Source: Lachnospiraceae bacterium
GTDB lineage: Bacteria; Bacillota; Clostridia; Lachnospirales; Lachnospiraceae
Reading direction: 5' to 3'
Assembly: GCA_017622875.1 (NCBI GenBank)
Contig: JAGAQG010000052.1
Span: 56,428-120,427, forward strand
DNA length: 64,000 bases
Positions 17,317-25,292 of the stretch are shown here, one piece after another. The notes below the pieces were generated by a model. That model did no database searches. It was not told the DNA's origin and saw nothing but the letters and a program-made list of their open reading frames with translations. How positions within the stretch are numbered: the stretch's first letter is position 1; each line of letters starts with the position of its first letter. Made by a program: the position numbers and the translations under genes.

Positions 17317-17390
17317 TTTTTTTGTAATTTACATAACAAGATATTGTGTGTGTCGAAAGAACCCGTTTCGAAATGTTGTGGAAATACAAG

Positions 17391-17415
17391 AAAACCCTTG
17401 AGTTTACTGGGTTTT
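17391..17415 (+). terminator. Weak hairpin after the 16942 gene
   Basis: AAAACCC (17391-17397) pairs with GGGTTTT (17409-17415). The T run is short, so it is a weak terminator at best. Confidence 0.4.
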
Positions 17416-17432
17416 ACCGCTGAAAAAACCGA

Positions 17433-17460
17433 TTGATTTTCCTACAAAAATCTGTATAAT
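17433..17460 (+). promoter_or_regulatory. xerD promoter
   Basis: TTGATT (17433-17438) and TATAAT (17455-17460) with a 16-base spacer, 31 bases before the start codon of the recombinase gene. Confidence 0.65.
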
Positions 17461-17491
17461 CAAGATTAAATCATTAGGGGACGGTTATGCA

Positions 17492-18376
17492 ATGGAAGGA
17501 AATATACGGGGATTTATCAGCTATTTAAGCGAAAAGAGGGATGCTTCTTACAATACGAAGATTTCCTATGAGAGAGATCTGAAAAAGTTAAAAGAGTATC
17601 TGGAAAAGCAGGGGATTACAAATGTGCAGGATGTAAGCGAAACATCCTTAAATTCCTATATTCTGTATTTGGAAAAAGAGGGAAAAGCTGCATCTACAGT
17701 ATCCAGATATATTGCATCTTTTAAAGGTTTTTTTGAATATTGTTTAAGGAGAGGAATCATTGCTGAAGATCCAGCGGACAGATTGAGACCACCGAAGGTC
17801 GAAAAGAAATTTCCACAGATTTTGACAATCTCTGAGACCCAGAAGCTGATGGAAGAACCGGATGTTCAGTCAGATAAAGGAATCCGCGACAGAGCTATGC
17901 TGGAGCTTTTGTATGCGACGGGAATTCGTGTTTCAGAGCTGATTTCTTTAAAGACAGAGGATATGAACCTTGCCATGGAGTATGTGGTCTGTCATGAAAA
18001 ATCCAAGGATCGAATTATTCCATTTGGCACTGCGGCAAAGGATGCGTTAATCGTATATCTTGATAAGACAAGAGACAATATGGTTGGAGAATCGGAAAGC
18101 GAATATTTATTCGTAAACTGCTCTGGAAAACCAATGAGCCGTCAGGGCTTTTGGAAGCTGATTAAATATTATGCAGATAAAGCTGGAATTGAGAAGGAAA
18201 TCACACCACATACCTTCAGACATTCCTTTGCGGCACATCTTTTGGAAAATGGTGCAGATGTTCAGTCTGTACAGAAAATGATGGGACATGCAGATATCTC
18301 TACCACACAAATGTATGTAGAAATGCAGGCTGGAAATGTGAGGGATGTATATAAAAAGTTTCATCCTAGAAGTTGA
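17492..18376 (+). CDS. xerD: Tyrosine recombinase XerD/XerC family
   Basis: A 294-residue site-specific tyrosine recombinase, length typical for the chromosome dimer resolution enzymes. The N-terminal SAM-like DNA-binding domain covers about 1-95; catalytic residues are Arg146 (TGIRVSEL), Lys170 or Lys172, His240, Arg243 (HTFRHSFA), His266 and Tyr275. Nothing mobile surrounds it, so a housekeeping XerD role is more likely than an integrase. GGGGACGG is the ribosome site. Confidence 0.88.
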   Translation: MEGNIRGFISYLSEKRDASYNTKISYERDLKKLKEYLEKQGITNVQDVSETSLNSYILYLEKEGKAASTVSRYIASFKGFFEYCLRRGIIAEDPADRLRPPKVEKKFPQILTISETQKLMEEPDVQSDKGIRDRAMLELLYATGIRVSELISLKTEDMNLAMEYVVCHEKSKDRIIPFGTAAKDALIVYLDKTRDNMVGESESEYLFVNCSGKPMSRQGFWKLIKYYADKAGIEKEITPHTFRHSFAAHLLENGADVQSVQKMMGHADISTTQMYVEMQAGNVRDVYKKFHPRS

Positions 18377-18394
18377 TACATAATATATAAAGGA

Positions 18395-18443
18395 ATAGAA
18401 ATAACTTGAGGGAGTCTGTGTGACTCCCTCAAGTTATTTCTAT
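18395..18443. terminator. Bidirectional terminator with a 21-bp perfect stem
   Basis: Bases 18395-18415 are the exact reverse complement of 18423-18443, with a seven-base loop. The stem core is GAGGGAGT/ACTCCCTC and both flanks are A/T rich. It lies between converging xerD and the DAHP synthase gene. The stem is unusually long for an intrinsic terminator. Confidence 0.8.
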
Positions 18444-18455
18444 GATTCGTTATGA

Positions 18456-19484
18456 TTAACAATTTTCAGCAATTTCGTATAAAAGTCTTTCAGAATCCTC
18501 CCATCCGAGACATGGATCTGTGATGGATTTTCCATAACATTTATCATGAACGGTCTGGCTTCCTTCTTCAATATAGCTTTCAATCATAAATCCTTTGACA
18601 AGTTTATGAATATCTTTGTTATAGCGGCGGCTATGGAGAACTTCCTTTGCGATACGGATCTGTTCTTTGTATTTTTTTGCTGAGTTAGAATGGTTCGTGT
18701 CAATAATCGCTGCTGGATTCTGAAGATTTCGTTCGCCGTAGAGTGACAGTAAGGTCATTAAATCTTCATAATGGTAGTTTGGTTGGTTAACTCCGCGCTT
18801 GTTCACTGCGCCACGTAAAATAACATGGGCCAGAGGGTTTCCGGTTGTATTGACTTCCCATCCGCGATAGATGAAGGTGTGGGCGTGTTGTGCTGCTACA
18901 ACAGAGTTAAGCATTACGCTCATGTCACCGCTGGTAGGGTTTTTCATACCCGCTGGTACATCAAATCCGCTGACAGTCAGACGATGCTGCTGATCTTCTA
19001 CGGAACGAGCGCCGATTGCGACATATGAGAGAATGTCGGAAAGGTATCTGTAGTTTTCAGGATAGAGCATTTCATCAGCAGGAGTCAGTCCGGTCTCTTC
19101 GATGGCACGCATATGCATTTTTCTCATGGCAATTAATCCTGCCAGTAAATCTGGTTTTCCTTCTGGGTCTGGCTGATGTACGATTCCTTTGTAGCCTTCC
19201 CCTGTTGTACGAGGTTTGTTTGTATAGATTCTAGGAATGATGATTACTTTATCTTTGATCTTTTCCTGAATTGGAGCTAAGCGATTGATATAATCGCATA
19301 CAGCATCTTCATTATCAGCAGAGCAAGGACCGATGATCGCGAGAAATTTATCGCTTTCGCCAGTGATGACTTTTTTGATTTCTTCATCACGTTCTGCTTT
19401 GATTCTTTCGATTTCCTTGGAAACAGGATATTGTTCCTTGATTTCCGCAGGAGTTGGAAGTTTTTTCACAAATTCAAATCCCAT
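18456..19484 (-). CDS. aroF: 3-deoxy-7-phosphoheptulonate (DAHP) synthase, AroF/G/H type
   Basis: A 342-residue class I DAHP synthase, condensing phosphoenolpyruvate and erythrose-4-phosphate in the first step of aromatic amino-acid synthesis. Seen are IGPCSADNEDAV, PRTTGEGYKG, ARSVEDQQHR and the C-terminal GWEDSERLL. AGAGGA precedes the start. It stands alone, without other shikimate genes. The choice among aroF, aroG and aroH names is arbitrary here. Confidence 0.92.
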   Translation of the reverse strand: MGFEFVKKLPTPAEIKEQYPVSKEIERIKAERDEEIKKVITGESDKFLAIIGPCSADNEDAVCDYINRLAPIQEKIKDKVIIIPRIYTNKPRTTGEGYKGIVHQPDPEGKPDLLAGLIAMRKMHMRAIEETGLTPADEMLYPENYRYLSDILSYVAIGARSVEDQQHRLTVSGFDVPAGMKNPTSGDMSVMLNSVVAAQHAHTFIYRGWEVNTTGNPLAHVILRGAVNKRGVNQPNYHYEDLMTLLSLYGERNLQNPAAIIDTNHSNSAKKYKEQIRIAKEVLHSRRYNKDIHKLVKGFMIESYIEEGSQTVHDKCYGKSITDPCLGWEDSERLLYEIAENC

Positions 19485-19521
19485 TGTTAAATCCTCTTTT
19501 CTTTTGCTTCACGTGGAAATC

Positions 19522-19550
19522 ATTATAATATAGTTTGAGTTTGAAATCAA
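19522..19550 (-). promoter_or_regulatory. Promoter of the DAHP synthase gene
   Basis: On the minus strand TTGATT (19545-19550) and TATAAT (19522-19527) have a 17-base spacer. The -35 hexamer contains the TGA stop codon of the upstream flippase gene (19547-19549), so the two genes are packed without a gap. Confidence 0.75.
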
Positions 19551-20881
19551 CCTCGAGAAGCGGTTTGCGCTTTTTGGAGCGTATTGCGAAGAAAGAGGCA
19601 GCCGGAGCTGGTGATAAATAGCTGACTTGCAAGAAGTCCGAACAGATAGCCATGGATTCCGATTTTTGGAACTGCCAGAAAGATGAATCCAATGCGGATG
19701 AAAAGTCCTAGGATGCCATTGAAGAAAGTAATATTGGTCTTTCCGAGTCCGTTCAGAACACTGTTTAAAGTTGTATTCAAATAAAGAAATGGGCATATCC
19801 ATGCAAGAACAGTGATAAAATCTCCTGCCAATGCACTGGAAAATATAAATTCTCCAAGAAAGTTTCCAAATACTAAAAAGAAGAGCAGACAAATACATCC
19901 TAAAAGAATACAGAAAGAAAAGGTTCTTTTGACAGTAGCCTTTAGAGAGTCGAGATGTCCGGAAGCCTGTGATTCTGAAACCGCTGGGAGAAGCATTAAA
20001 GAGATGGAACCGGTCAGTGCATTGGGAAATAAGATAAAAGGCAATGCCATTCCGTTTAAAATTCCATAAACGCTAAGCGCTGTCCCGGAATCCATGCCAT
20101 AGGCTTTTAAAGCATTTGGAATCAAAGCTGCTTCTAAGCTTGCCAGCAGATTTATGCAGATTCGACTGACTGTCAGAGGTGCTGCAAGCGTGAGAATCTC
20201 TTTTGAATTAGAAAATGCTTTAGTAAAAGGGATGGAAACGCGGCTTTTTGGCTGAAAAGAAAAGCATGTTATAGTAAATAATAATGCGCAGACTTCTCCA
20301 AAAACAAGCCCGATTACGGCGATGGCAGGAGAGATATTCATCCCATTTGTCTGATAAAGGTGGAATAAAAAGAATACACAGCCAATTCGAAATCCCTGTT
20401 CGATCAGCTGCGCGCATGCAGGAACTCCAGCTTTATGAACACCAAAATAGTAGCCGCAGATGCAGGACTGAGCAGTACCAAAGGGAATGGTAACGGATAA
20501 AATTCTTAAAAGACCGACACAGCGGGACTCTTTTAAAAAAACTTCTGCCAGAACCTCTGCATAGTTGTAAATAAGCAGGGAACAACTAACAGAGAGTGTG
20601 AGGGTCAGAAAAAGACCAGTTCTTAATACACCAGAGGCTTCTGCTGGTTTTCCCACCGCATATTTTTCGGCGGTCAGCTTGGAAATGGCAGTCTCAATAC
20701 CAGAGGCGCACAGGGAAAAGCAGACAGAATAAATCGGAAAAATGAGCTGATAAATTCCCATTCCCTCTGCACCGATTGTATTTGCCAGGAATATTCTATA
20801 GAAGAACCCCATAATTCGACTAAGGATCCCGGCAATTGTCAAAAGAAGAGTTCCACGTAAAATGACATTTTTCAGATTCAT
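19547..20881 (-). CDS. spoVB: MATE/flippase-superfamily membrane protein, SpoVB-like
   Basis: A 444-residue polytopic membrane protein of the MVF/MATE-like flippase clan (SpoVB, MurJ, Wzx). The N-terminal LTIAGILSRIMGFFYRIFLANTIGAEGMGIYQLIFP resembles SpoVB of spore-formers, which is thought to move cell-wall lipid precursors during cortex synthesis. About 12-14 hydrophobic helices are seen. A role in vegetative wall or polysaccharide export is possible. It lies directly upstream of the DAHP synthase gene on the same strand. Confidence 0.8.
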   Translation of the reverse strand: MNLKNVILRGTLLLTIAGILSRIMGFFYRIFLANTIGAEGMGIYQLIFPIYSVCFSLCASGIETAISKLTAEKYAVGKPAEASGVLRTGLFLTLTLSVSCSLLIYNYAEVLAEVFLKESRCVGLLRILSVTIPFGTAQSCICGYYFGVHKAGVPACAQLIEQGFRIGCVFFLFHLYQTNGMNISPAIAVIGLVFGEVCALLFTITCFSFQPKSRVSIPFTKAFSNSKEILTLAAPLTVSRICINLLASLEAALIPNALKAYGMDSGTALSVYGILNGMALPFILFPNALTGSISLMLLPAVSESQASGHLDSLKATVKRTFSFCILLGCICLLFFLVFGNFLGEFIFSSALAGDFITVLAWICPFLYLNTTLNSVLNGLGKTNITFFNGILGLFIRIGFIFLAVPKIGIHGYLFGLLASQLFITSSGCLFLRNTLQKAQTASRG

Positions 20882-20920
20882 AAATTTTCCGTTTTTTTAA
20901 AATATATTCGAAAGGAGAAC

Positions 20921-20982
20921 TTGACAGAACGCATACATAGGTTTAATATCTTGTTTAGAGAAATCCGACAAAAATAGTCGGA
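20921..20982 (+). promoter_or_regulatory. Promoter and operator of the iscR-iscS-iscU operon
   Basis: TTGACA (20921-20926) and TAATAT (20944-20949) are 17 bases apart. TCCGAC (20964-20969) and GTCGGA (20977-20982) form an inverted repeat with a 7-base spacer just past the start point, a fitting site for the Rrf2 repressor encoded next. Confidence 0.72.
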
Positions 20983-21000
20983 AATAAAAAGAGGGATGCT

Positions 21001-21456
21001 ATGAAGCTGTCAACAAAAGGACGATATGGTCTTCGCGCCATGATTGATCTGGCAATTCACAGTGAGGAAGAAGCAGTTTCCATCGCAAGTATCGCAGCCC
21101 GTCAGAAGATTTCAGAAAGCTATTTAGAACAGCTGATTCCGAAGCTTCGAAAGGCAGGAATGATTGTAAGCGTCAGAGGTGCCGGCGGCGGCTATATGCT
21201 GGCAAAACCTGCAAGCGAAATTTCCGTAGGGGATGTACTGAGAGCGCTGGAAGGAAATCTTGATCCTGTAGATTGTGCGGGACTTCCCGGAGCCTCTGGT
21301 TGTGAGGGATCTAACGGATGTGTCACAAAGTACGTGTGGCAGAAGATTAATGAAAGCATTAATCAGGCCGTAGATGGAATGAACCTGGAAGAACTGATCA
21401 GAGAAACAAAAAGCGAGAACACAGCGGAGGTAAACTCCGGTGCATGCAAGAAATAG
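21001..21456 (+). CDS. iscR: Rrf2-family Fe-S cluster regulator IscR
   Basis: A 151-residue winged-helix regulator starting MKLSTKGRYGLRAMIDLA, the Rrf2 signature. Cys92, Cys101 and Cys107 in the C-terminal loop are the likely Fe-S ligands. It should sense the cluster status and control the genes that follow. GAGGG precedes the ATG, and the next gene starts 12 bases after its stop. Confidence 0.92.
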   Translation: MKLSTKGRYGLRAMIDLAIHSEEEAVSIASIAARQKISESYLEQLIPKLRKAGMIVSVRGAGGGYMLAKPASEISVGDVLRALEGNLDPVDCAGLPGASGCEGSNGCVTKYVWQKINESINQAVDGMNLEELIRETKSENTAEVNSGACKK

Positions 21457-21468
21457 AGGTGGCAAGTT

Positions 21469-22650
21469 ATGAAAAAAATGATTTATTTGGATAATGCAGC
21501 GACAACAAAAACTGCTCCAGAAGTAGTGGAAGCAATGCTTCCATATTTTACAGAATTTTATGGAAATGCTTCCAGTGTTTACGGTTTTGCCGGAAACAGT
21601 AAAGAAGCTATGGCAAAGGGCCGTGAATCCATCGCAAAAGCCCTTGGCGCAAATGCGAATGAGATTTATTTTACAGCAGGCGGAAGTGAAGCTGATAACT
21701 GGGCATTAAAGGCCACAGCCGAAGCTTACAAAGCAAAAGGAAATCACATTATTACAACAAAGATTGAACATCATGCAATCCTTCATACAGCAGAATGGCT
21801 GGAAAAGAATGGTTTTGAAGTAACATATTTAAATGTAGATGAAAATGGTGTTGTAAAACTTGATGAATTAAAAGCAGCAATTCGTCCAGAAACAATTCTG
21901 ATTTCAGTTATGTTTGCAAACAATGAAATCGGAACTATTGAACCAATCAAAGAAATTGGTGAAATTGCAAAAGAACATGGCATTTTATTCCATACAGATG
22001 CAGTACAGGCTTTCGGACAGGTACCAATCAATGTAGATGAATTGCACATTGATATGTTAAGCTCCAGCGGTCATAAATTAAACGGACCAAAAGGTATCGG
22101 TTTCCTCTACATCCGTAAAGGCGTAAAGATCCGTTCCTTCGTACATGGCGGTGCACAGGAAAGAAAACGTCGTGCAGGTACAGAAAACATTCCGGGTATC
22201 GTAGGATATGGCGCAGCAGTAGAACGCGCAATGCGTACGATGAAAGAACGTACTGACAAGGAAATTGAACTCAGAGATTATCTGATCGACAGAGTATTAA
22301 AAGAAGTTCCATATACAAGACTGAACGGTCATCGTACAAATCGTCTTCCAAACAACGCGAATTTCAGTTTCCAGTTCATTGAAGGCGAATCACTTTTGAT
22401 CATGCTGGATATGGAAGGCATCTGCGGTTCTTCTGGTTCTGCATGTACTTCAGGATCTTTAGATCCATCCCACGTGCTTTTGGCAATTGGCCTGCCTCAT
22501 GAAATTGCACATGGATCATTAAGACTGACACTTAGCGATGAAACAACAAAAGAAGACATTGATTTTGTTGTAGAGACGATCAAAGACATTGTTTCCCGCT
22601 TAAGAGATATGTCTCCATTATATGAGGATTTTATTAAGAAGCATAAATAA
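21469..22650 (+). CDS. iscS: Cysteine desulfurase NifS/IscS
   Basis: A 393-residue PLP enzyme that draws sulfur from cysteine as a persulfide. The PLP lysine is Lys203 (SSSGHKLNGPKG) and the active cysteine Cys326 (GSSGSACTSGSLDPSH). The loop with an extended SGSACTSG pattern is group I (NifS/IscS type). It is between iscR and iscU, feeding sulfur to the scaffold and probably to MnmA two genes on. Confidence 0.94.
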   Translation: MKKMIYLDNAATTKTAPEVVEAMLPYFTEFYGNASSVYGFAGNSKEAMAKGRESIAKALGANANEIYFTAGGSEADNWALKATAEAYKAKGNHIITTKIEHHAILHTAEWLEKNGFEVTYLNVDENGVVKLDELKAAIRPETILISVMFANNEIGTIEPIKEIGEIAKEHGILFHTDAVQAFGQVPINVDELHIDMLSSSGHKLNGPKGIGFLYIRKGVKIRSFVHGGAQERKRRAGTENIPGIVGYGAAVERAMRTMKERTDKEIELRDYLIDRVLKEVPYTRLNGHRTNRLPNNANFSFQFIEGESLLIMLDMEGICGSSGSACTSGSLDPSHVLLAIGLPHEIAHGSLRLTLSDETTKEDIDFVVETIKDIVSRLRDMSPLYEDFIKKHK

Positions 22651-22696
22651 TCAATACAGATTTTAAATAGTTACAGTAAATAAGGAGAAAGTTAAC

Positions 22697-23140
22697 ATGT
22701 ATAGTGATAAAGTAATGGATCATTTTAAAAATCCAAGAAATGTAGGAGAAATCGAAAATGCCAGCGGTGTAGGTACAGTTGGTAATGCAAAATGTGGAGA
22801 TATCATGAGAATCTTCCTTGATATCGATGAAAATCAAGTAATTCGTGATTGTAAATTCAAAACATTTGGCTGTGGTGCAGCAGTCGCAACTTCCAGTATG
22901 GCAACAGAGCTTGTGATCGGAAAAACAATCTATGAAGCTCTTGAAGTAACAAACAAAGCAGTTATGGATGCGCTGGATGGACTTCCACCAGTAAAAGTGC
23001 ATTGCTCACTTCTTGCAGAAGAAGCCATCCATGCAGCACTTTGGGATTATGCTGAAAAGAATGGCATTAAGATTGAAGGACTTGAAAAACCAAAGAATGA
23101 CATTCATGAAGGCGAAGAAGAGGAAAGCGAAGAGTATTAA
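22697..23140 (+). CDS. iscU: Fe-S cluster scaffold IscU/NifU
   Basis: A 147-residue NifU-N/IscU scaffold. The three cluster cysteines are Cys33 (AKCGD, with Asp35), Cys59 (FGCGAA) and Cys103 (VHCSLLA). The last 20 residues are an acidic Glu-rich tail not usual in short IscU proteins. GGAGAAAG precedes the ATG. There is no hscA, fdx or iscA, typical of minimal ISC operons of Clostridia. Confidence 0.94.
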   Translation: MYSDKVMDHFKNPRNVGEIENASGVGTVGNAKCGDIMRIFLDIDENQVIRDCKFKTFGCGAAVATSSMATELVIGKTIYEALEVTNKAVMDALDGLPPVKVHCSLLAEEAIHAALWDYAEKNGIKIEGLEKPKNDIHEGEEEESEEY

Positions 23141-23143
23141 TTC

Positions 23144-24232
23144 ATGGCAGGAAAGAAAGTAGTTGTGGGTATGTCCGGCGGAGTAGATTCTTCTGTTGCG
23201 GCATATCTCTTAAAAAAGCAGGGCTATGAGGTCATCGGTGTGACCATGCAGATCTGGCAGGATGAGGAAGAAATTGTACAGGAAGAAAACGGTGGCTGCT
23301 GTGGACTGACTGCGGTGGATGATGCCAGAAGAGTAGCAGCCCAGCTTGAAATTCCTTACTATGTGCTGAACTTTAAAAAAGAGTTTAAAGAAAATGTCAT
23401 GGATTATTTCGTGGATGAGTATTTAAACGGACGTACACCGAATCCATGTATTGCATGTAACCGCTACGTGAAGTGGGAGAGTTTGCTAAAACGCAGCATG
23501 GATATTGGGGCGGATTATATCGCTACTGGACATTACGCTTCTGTGGTACAGCTTCCAAATGGAAGATATGCATTGAAAAAATCTAAAACAGATGCAAAAG
23601 ATCAGACCTATGCACTGTACAATCTGACACAGGATCAGCTTTCAAAAACTCTGATGCCTTGCGGAGCTTATGAAAAGGATGAGATTCGTAAGATTGCGGA
23701 AGAGATTGAATTGAGAGTTGCCAATAAGCCGGACAGTCAGGAAATCTGTTTTGTTCCGGATGATGATTATGCCGGATTTATTGAGCAGACGACAGGAAAG
23801 AAGATCCCTGAAGGAAATTTCGTAACGAAAGACGGTAAAGTGCTTGGAAAGCATAAAGGGATCATTCACTATACCGTTGGTCAGCGAAAAGGTCTTGACC
23901 TTCCGATGGGCAGAAGGGTATTTGTTACAGAGCTTCGTCCGGAAACCAATGAAGTGGTCATCGGAGAGGCAGAAGATGTCTTTGGACATGTATTATATGC
24001 CAACAGATTGAACTGGATGGGTATAGAACAGCCGGAGAAAGCCATTGAAGTAGATGCAAAGATCCGCTATAACCATAAAGGTTCCAGATGTATCGTGGAA
24101 GTTGTGGGTGATGATCTGGTGAAATGCACTTTCCCTGAATCGGTAAGAGCCATCACACCGGGACAGGCAGTGGTATTTTATGACGGAGATATCGTCCTCG
24201 GCGGCGGAACGATCATTCGTGAAGAAAAATAG
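23144..24232 (+). CDS. mnmA: tRNA-specific 2-thiouridylase MnmA
   Basis: A 362-residue ATP-dependent thiolase forming s2U34 in Lys, Glu and Gln tRNAs. The PP-loop is GMSGGVDSS (9-17); catalytic cysteines are Cys105 (in NPCIACN) and Cys202 (SQEICFVPD). It begins four bases after iscU, so sulfur donor, scaffold and tRNA thiolase form one transcript. A strong hairpin terminator follows. Confidence 0.95.
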   Translation: MAGKKVVVGMSGGVDSSVAAYLLKKQGYEVIGVTMQIWQDEEEIVQEENGGCCGLTAVDDARRVAAQLEIPYYVLNFKKEFKENVMDYFVDEYLNGRTPNPCIACNRYVKWESLLKRSMDIGADYIATGHYASVVQLPNGRYALKKSKTDAKDQTYALYNLTQDQLSKTLMPCGAYEKDEIRKIAEEIELRVANKPDSQEICFVPDDDYAGFIEQTTGKKIPEGNFVTKDGKVLGKHKGIIHYTVGQRKGLDLPMGRRVFVTELRPETNEVVIGEAEDVFGHVLYANRLNWMGIEQPEKAIEVDAKIRYNHKGSRCIVEVVGDDLVKCTFPESVRAITPGQAVVFYDGDIVLGGGTIIREEK

Positions 24233-24244
24233 TGAAAATATTAG

Positions 24245-24282
24245 AAAGAATGGGGAAATCAGGTTTTTCCCCATTCTTTTTT
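24245..24282. terminator. Bidirectional terminator between mnmA and the AraC-type gene
   Basis: AAAGAATGGGGAAA (24245-24258) pairs perfectly with TTTCCCCATTCTTT (24266-24279), followed by a T run. The minus-strand AraC-type gene ends inside the hairpin. Confidence 0.87.
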
Positions 24283-25146
24283 AAACTGCAAAGGTGTTAA
24301 GGATTCGTGTGCTTTAAATACATTGATGAAATGACTGACATGATGGAATCCACAGGAAAAGGCTGCCTGTTCTACGGTCTGAGAGGTATATTTTAAAAGC
24401 TCTTTTGCATAGTTCAGGCGCGTAAGCGTCAGATATTCATTGATCGTTGTGCCCATGTACCGCTTGAATTCTCTGGAAAGGTGATATTTACTGATGCCAA
24501 ACTCTCTGGCCAGATCGTCCAGGCTGAGAGGTTCGGTGAAATCCTGATCAATCTTTTTTGTTACATTTTTTAAATATTCGGGCATTACATCAAGTCGTGA
24601 GTCTTCAGTGCTGCTTGAAATCAAAAGATGAGTTAAAAGGTCGGTGATCAGATTAGAAACAATGATTTCGGAGTGAATGTCTTTTTTCTGAGTCGTATTT
24701 AAAATGTTTTGCATAAGACCCTCAATGAAATGTTCTTTTGTATCATGACAGATGCGAAAACCATTTTTGATAAAATTCTCATAGTAGCCCAGGGCAGAAG
24801 GACCATGAAAATGAAGCCAGAGAAATTCCCATTCATGATCAGGTGCACACTGGTAATGATGGTAATCCATACAGTTGATAAAGGCAATTGTTCCGGGAAG
24901 CAGTTCATGGATGCTGTTGTTTAGAGTCAAAATCCCTTTTCCGGAAAGCGTGCAGAAAATTAAAAAACTGTTCAGGTTGGCACGTTCTGTATAATAAGGA
25001 GGTATTGTTTTGAAATATCCTACCTCCTGTACATAAAAGAAAGTCTGGCGGGCAGAAGGGGAGGCGGTATTGGAAAACCAGATGGAATCCTCACTCCAGC
25101 TGCGGTCTGCTTCTTCCCAATATTGTTTGTTTTTAATCTGTTTCAT
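24259..25146 (-). CDS. AraC-family transcriptional regulator
   Basis: A 295-residue regulator with an N-terminal cupin-like ligand domain (about 30-150) and two C-terminal helix-turn-helix motifs; SLDDLAREFGISKYHLSREFKR is the first, and QTVEQAAFSCGFHHVSHFINVFK the second. Such proteins usually activate sugar genes. It is divergent from a solute-binding protein gene with no signal peptide, sharing a 146-base intergenic region with repeated AGCAATAT boxes. The ligand is unknown. Confidence 0.9.
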   Translation of the reverse strand: MKQIKNKQYWEEADRSWSEDSIWFSNTASPSARQTFFYVQEVGYFKTIPPYYTERANLNSFLIFCTLSGKGILTLNNSIHELLPGTIAFINCMDYHHYQCAPDHEWEFLWLHFHGPSALGYYENFIKNGFRICHDTKEHFIEGLMQNILNTTQKKDIHSEIIVSNLITDLLTHLLISSSTEDSRLDVMPEYLKNVTKKIDQDFTEPLSLDDLAREFGISKYHLSREFKRYMGTTINEYLTLTRLNYAKELLKYTSQTVEQAAFSCGFHHVSHFINVFKAHESLTPLQFKKEWGKT

Positions 25147-25161
25147 AGAATTCTCCGAGAA

Positions 25162-25259
25162 AGCAATATATTGTTATTTTTAAGCAATATTTTCCGATGT
25201 TAAATTAATATTAGCAAAATATAATAAGATTGTAAAGAAGTCTCGAGGCATAGCAATAT
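25162..25259. promoter_or_regulatory. AGCAATAT direct repeats in the araC-type/solute-binding intergenic region
   Basis: AGCAATAT occurs at 25162-25169, 25183-25190 (21 bases apart, two DNA turns) and 25252-25259; a variant AGCAAAAT stands at 25213-25220. A TATAAT -10 (25220-25225) has no good -35, as expected for an activator-dependent promoter. Likely binding sites of the adjacent AraC-type protein. Confidence 0.55.
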
Positions 25260-25292
25260 TTTGATAATTATATCGGAAGAAGGGGGATTTCT

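Noticed and set aside
17492-18376. Phage or genomic-island integrase
   Set aside because: Length and motifs match XerD, and no attachment repeats, tRNA or phage genes lie nearby.
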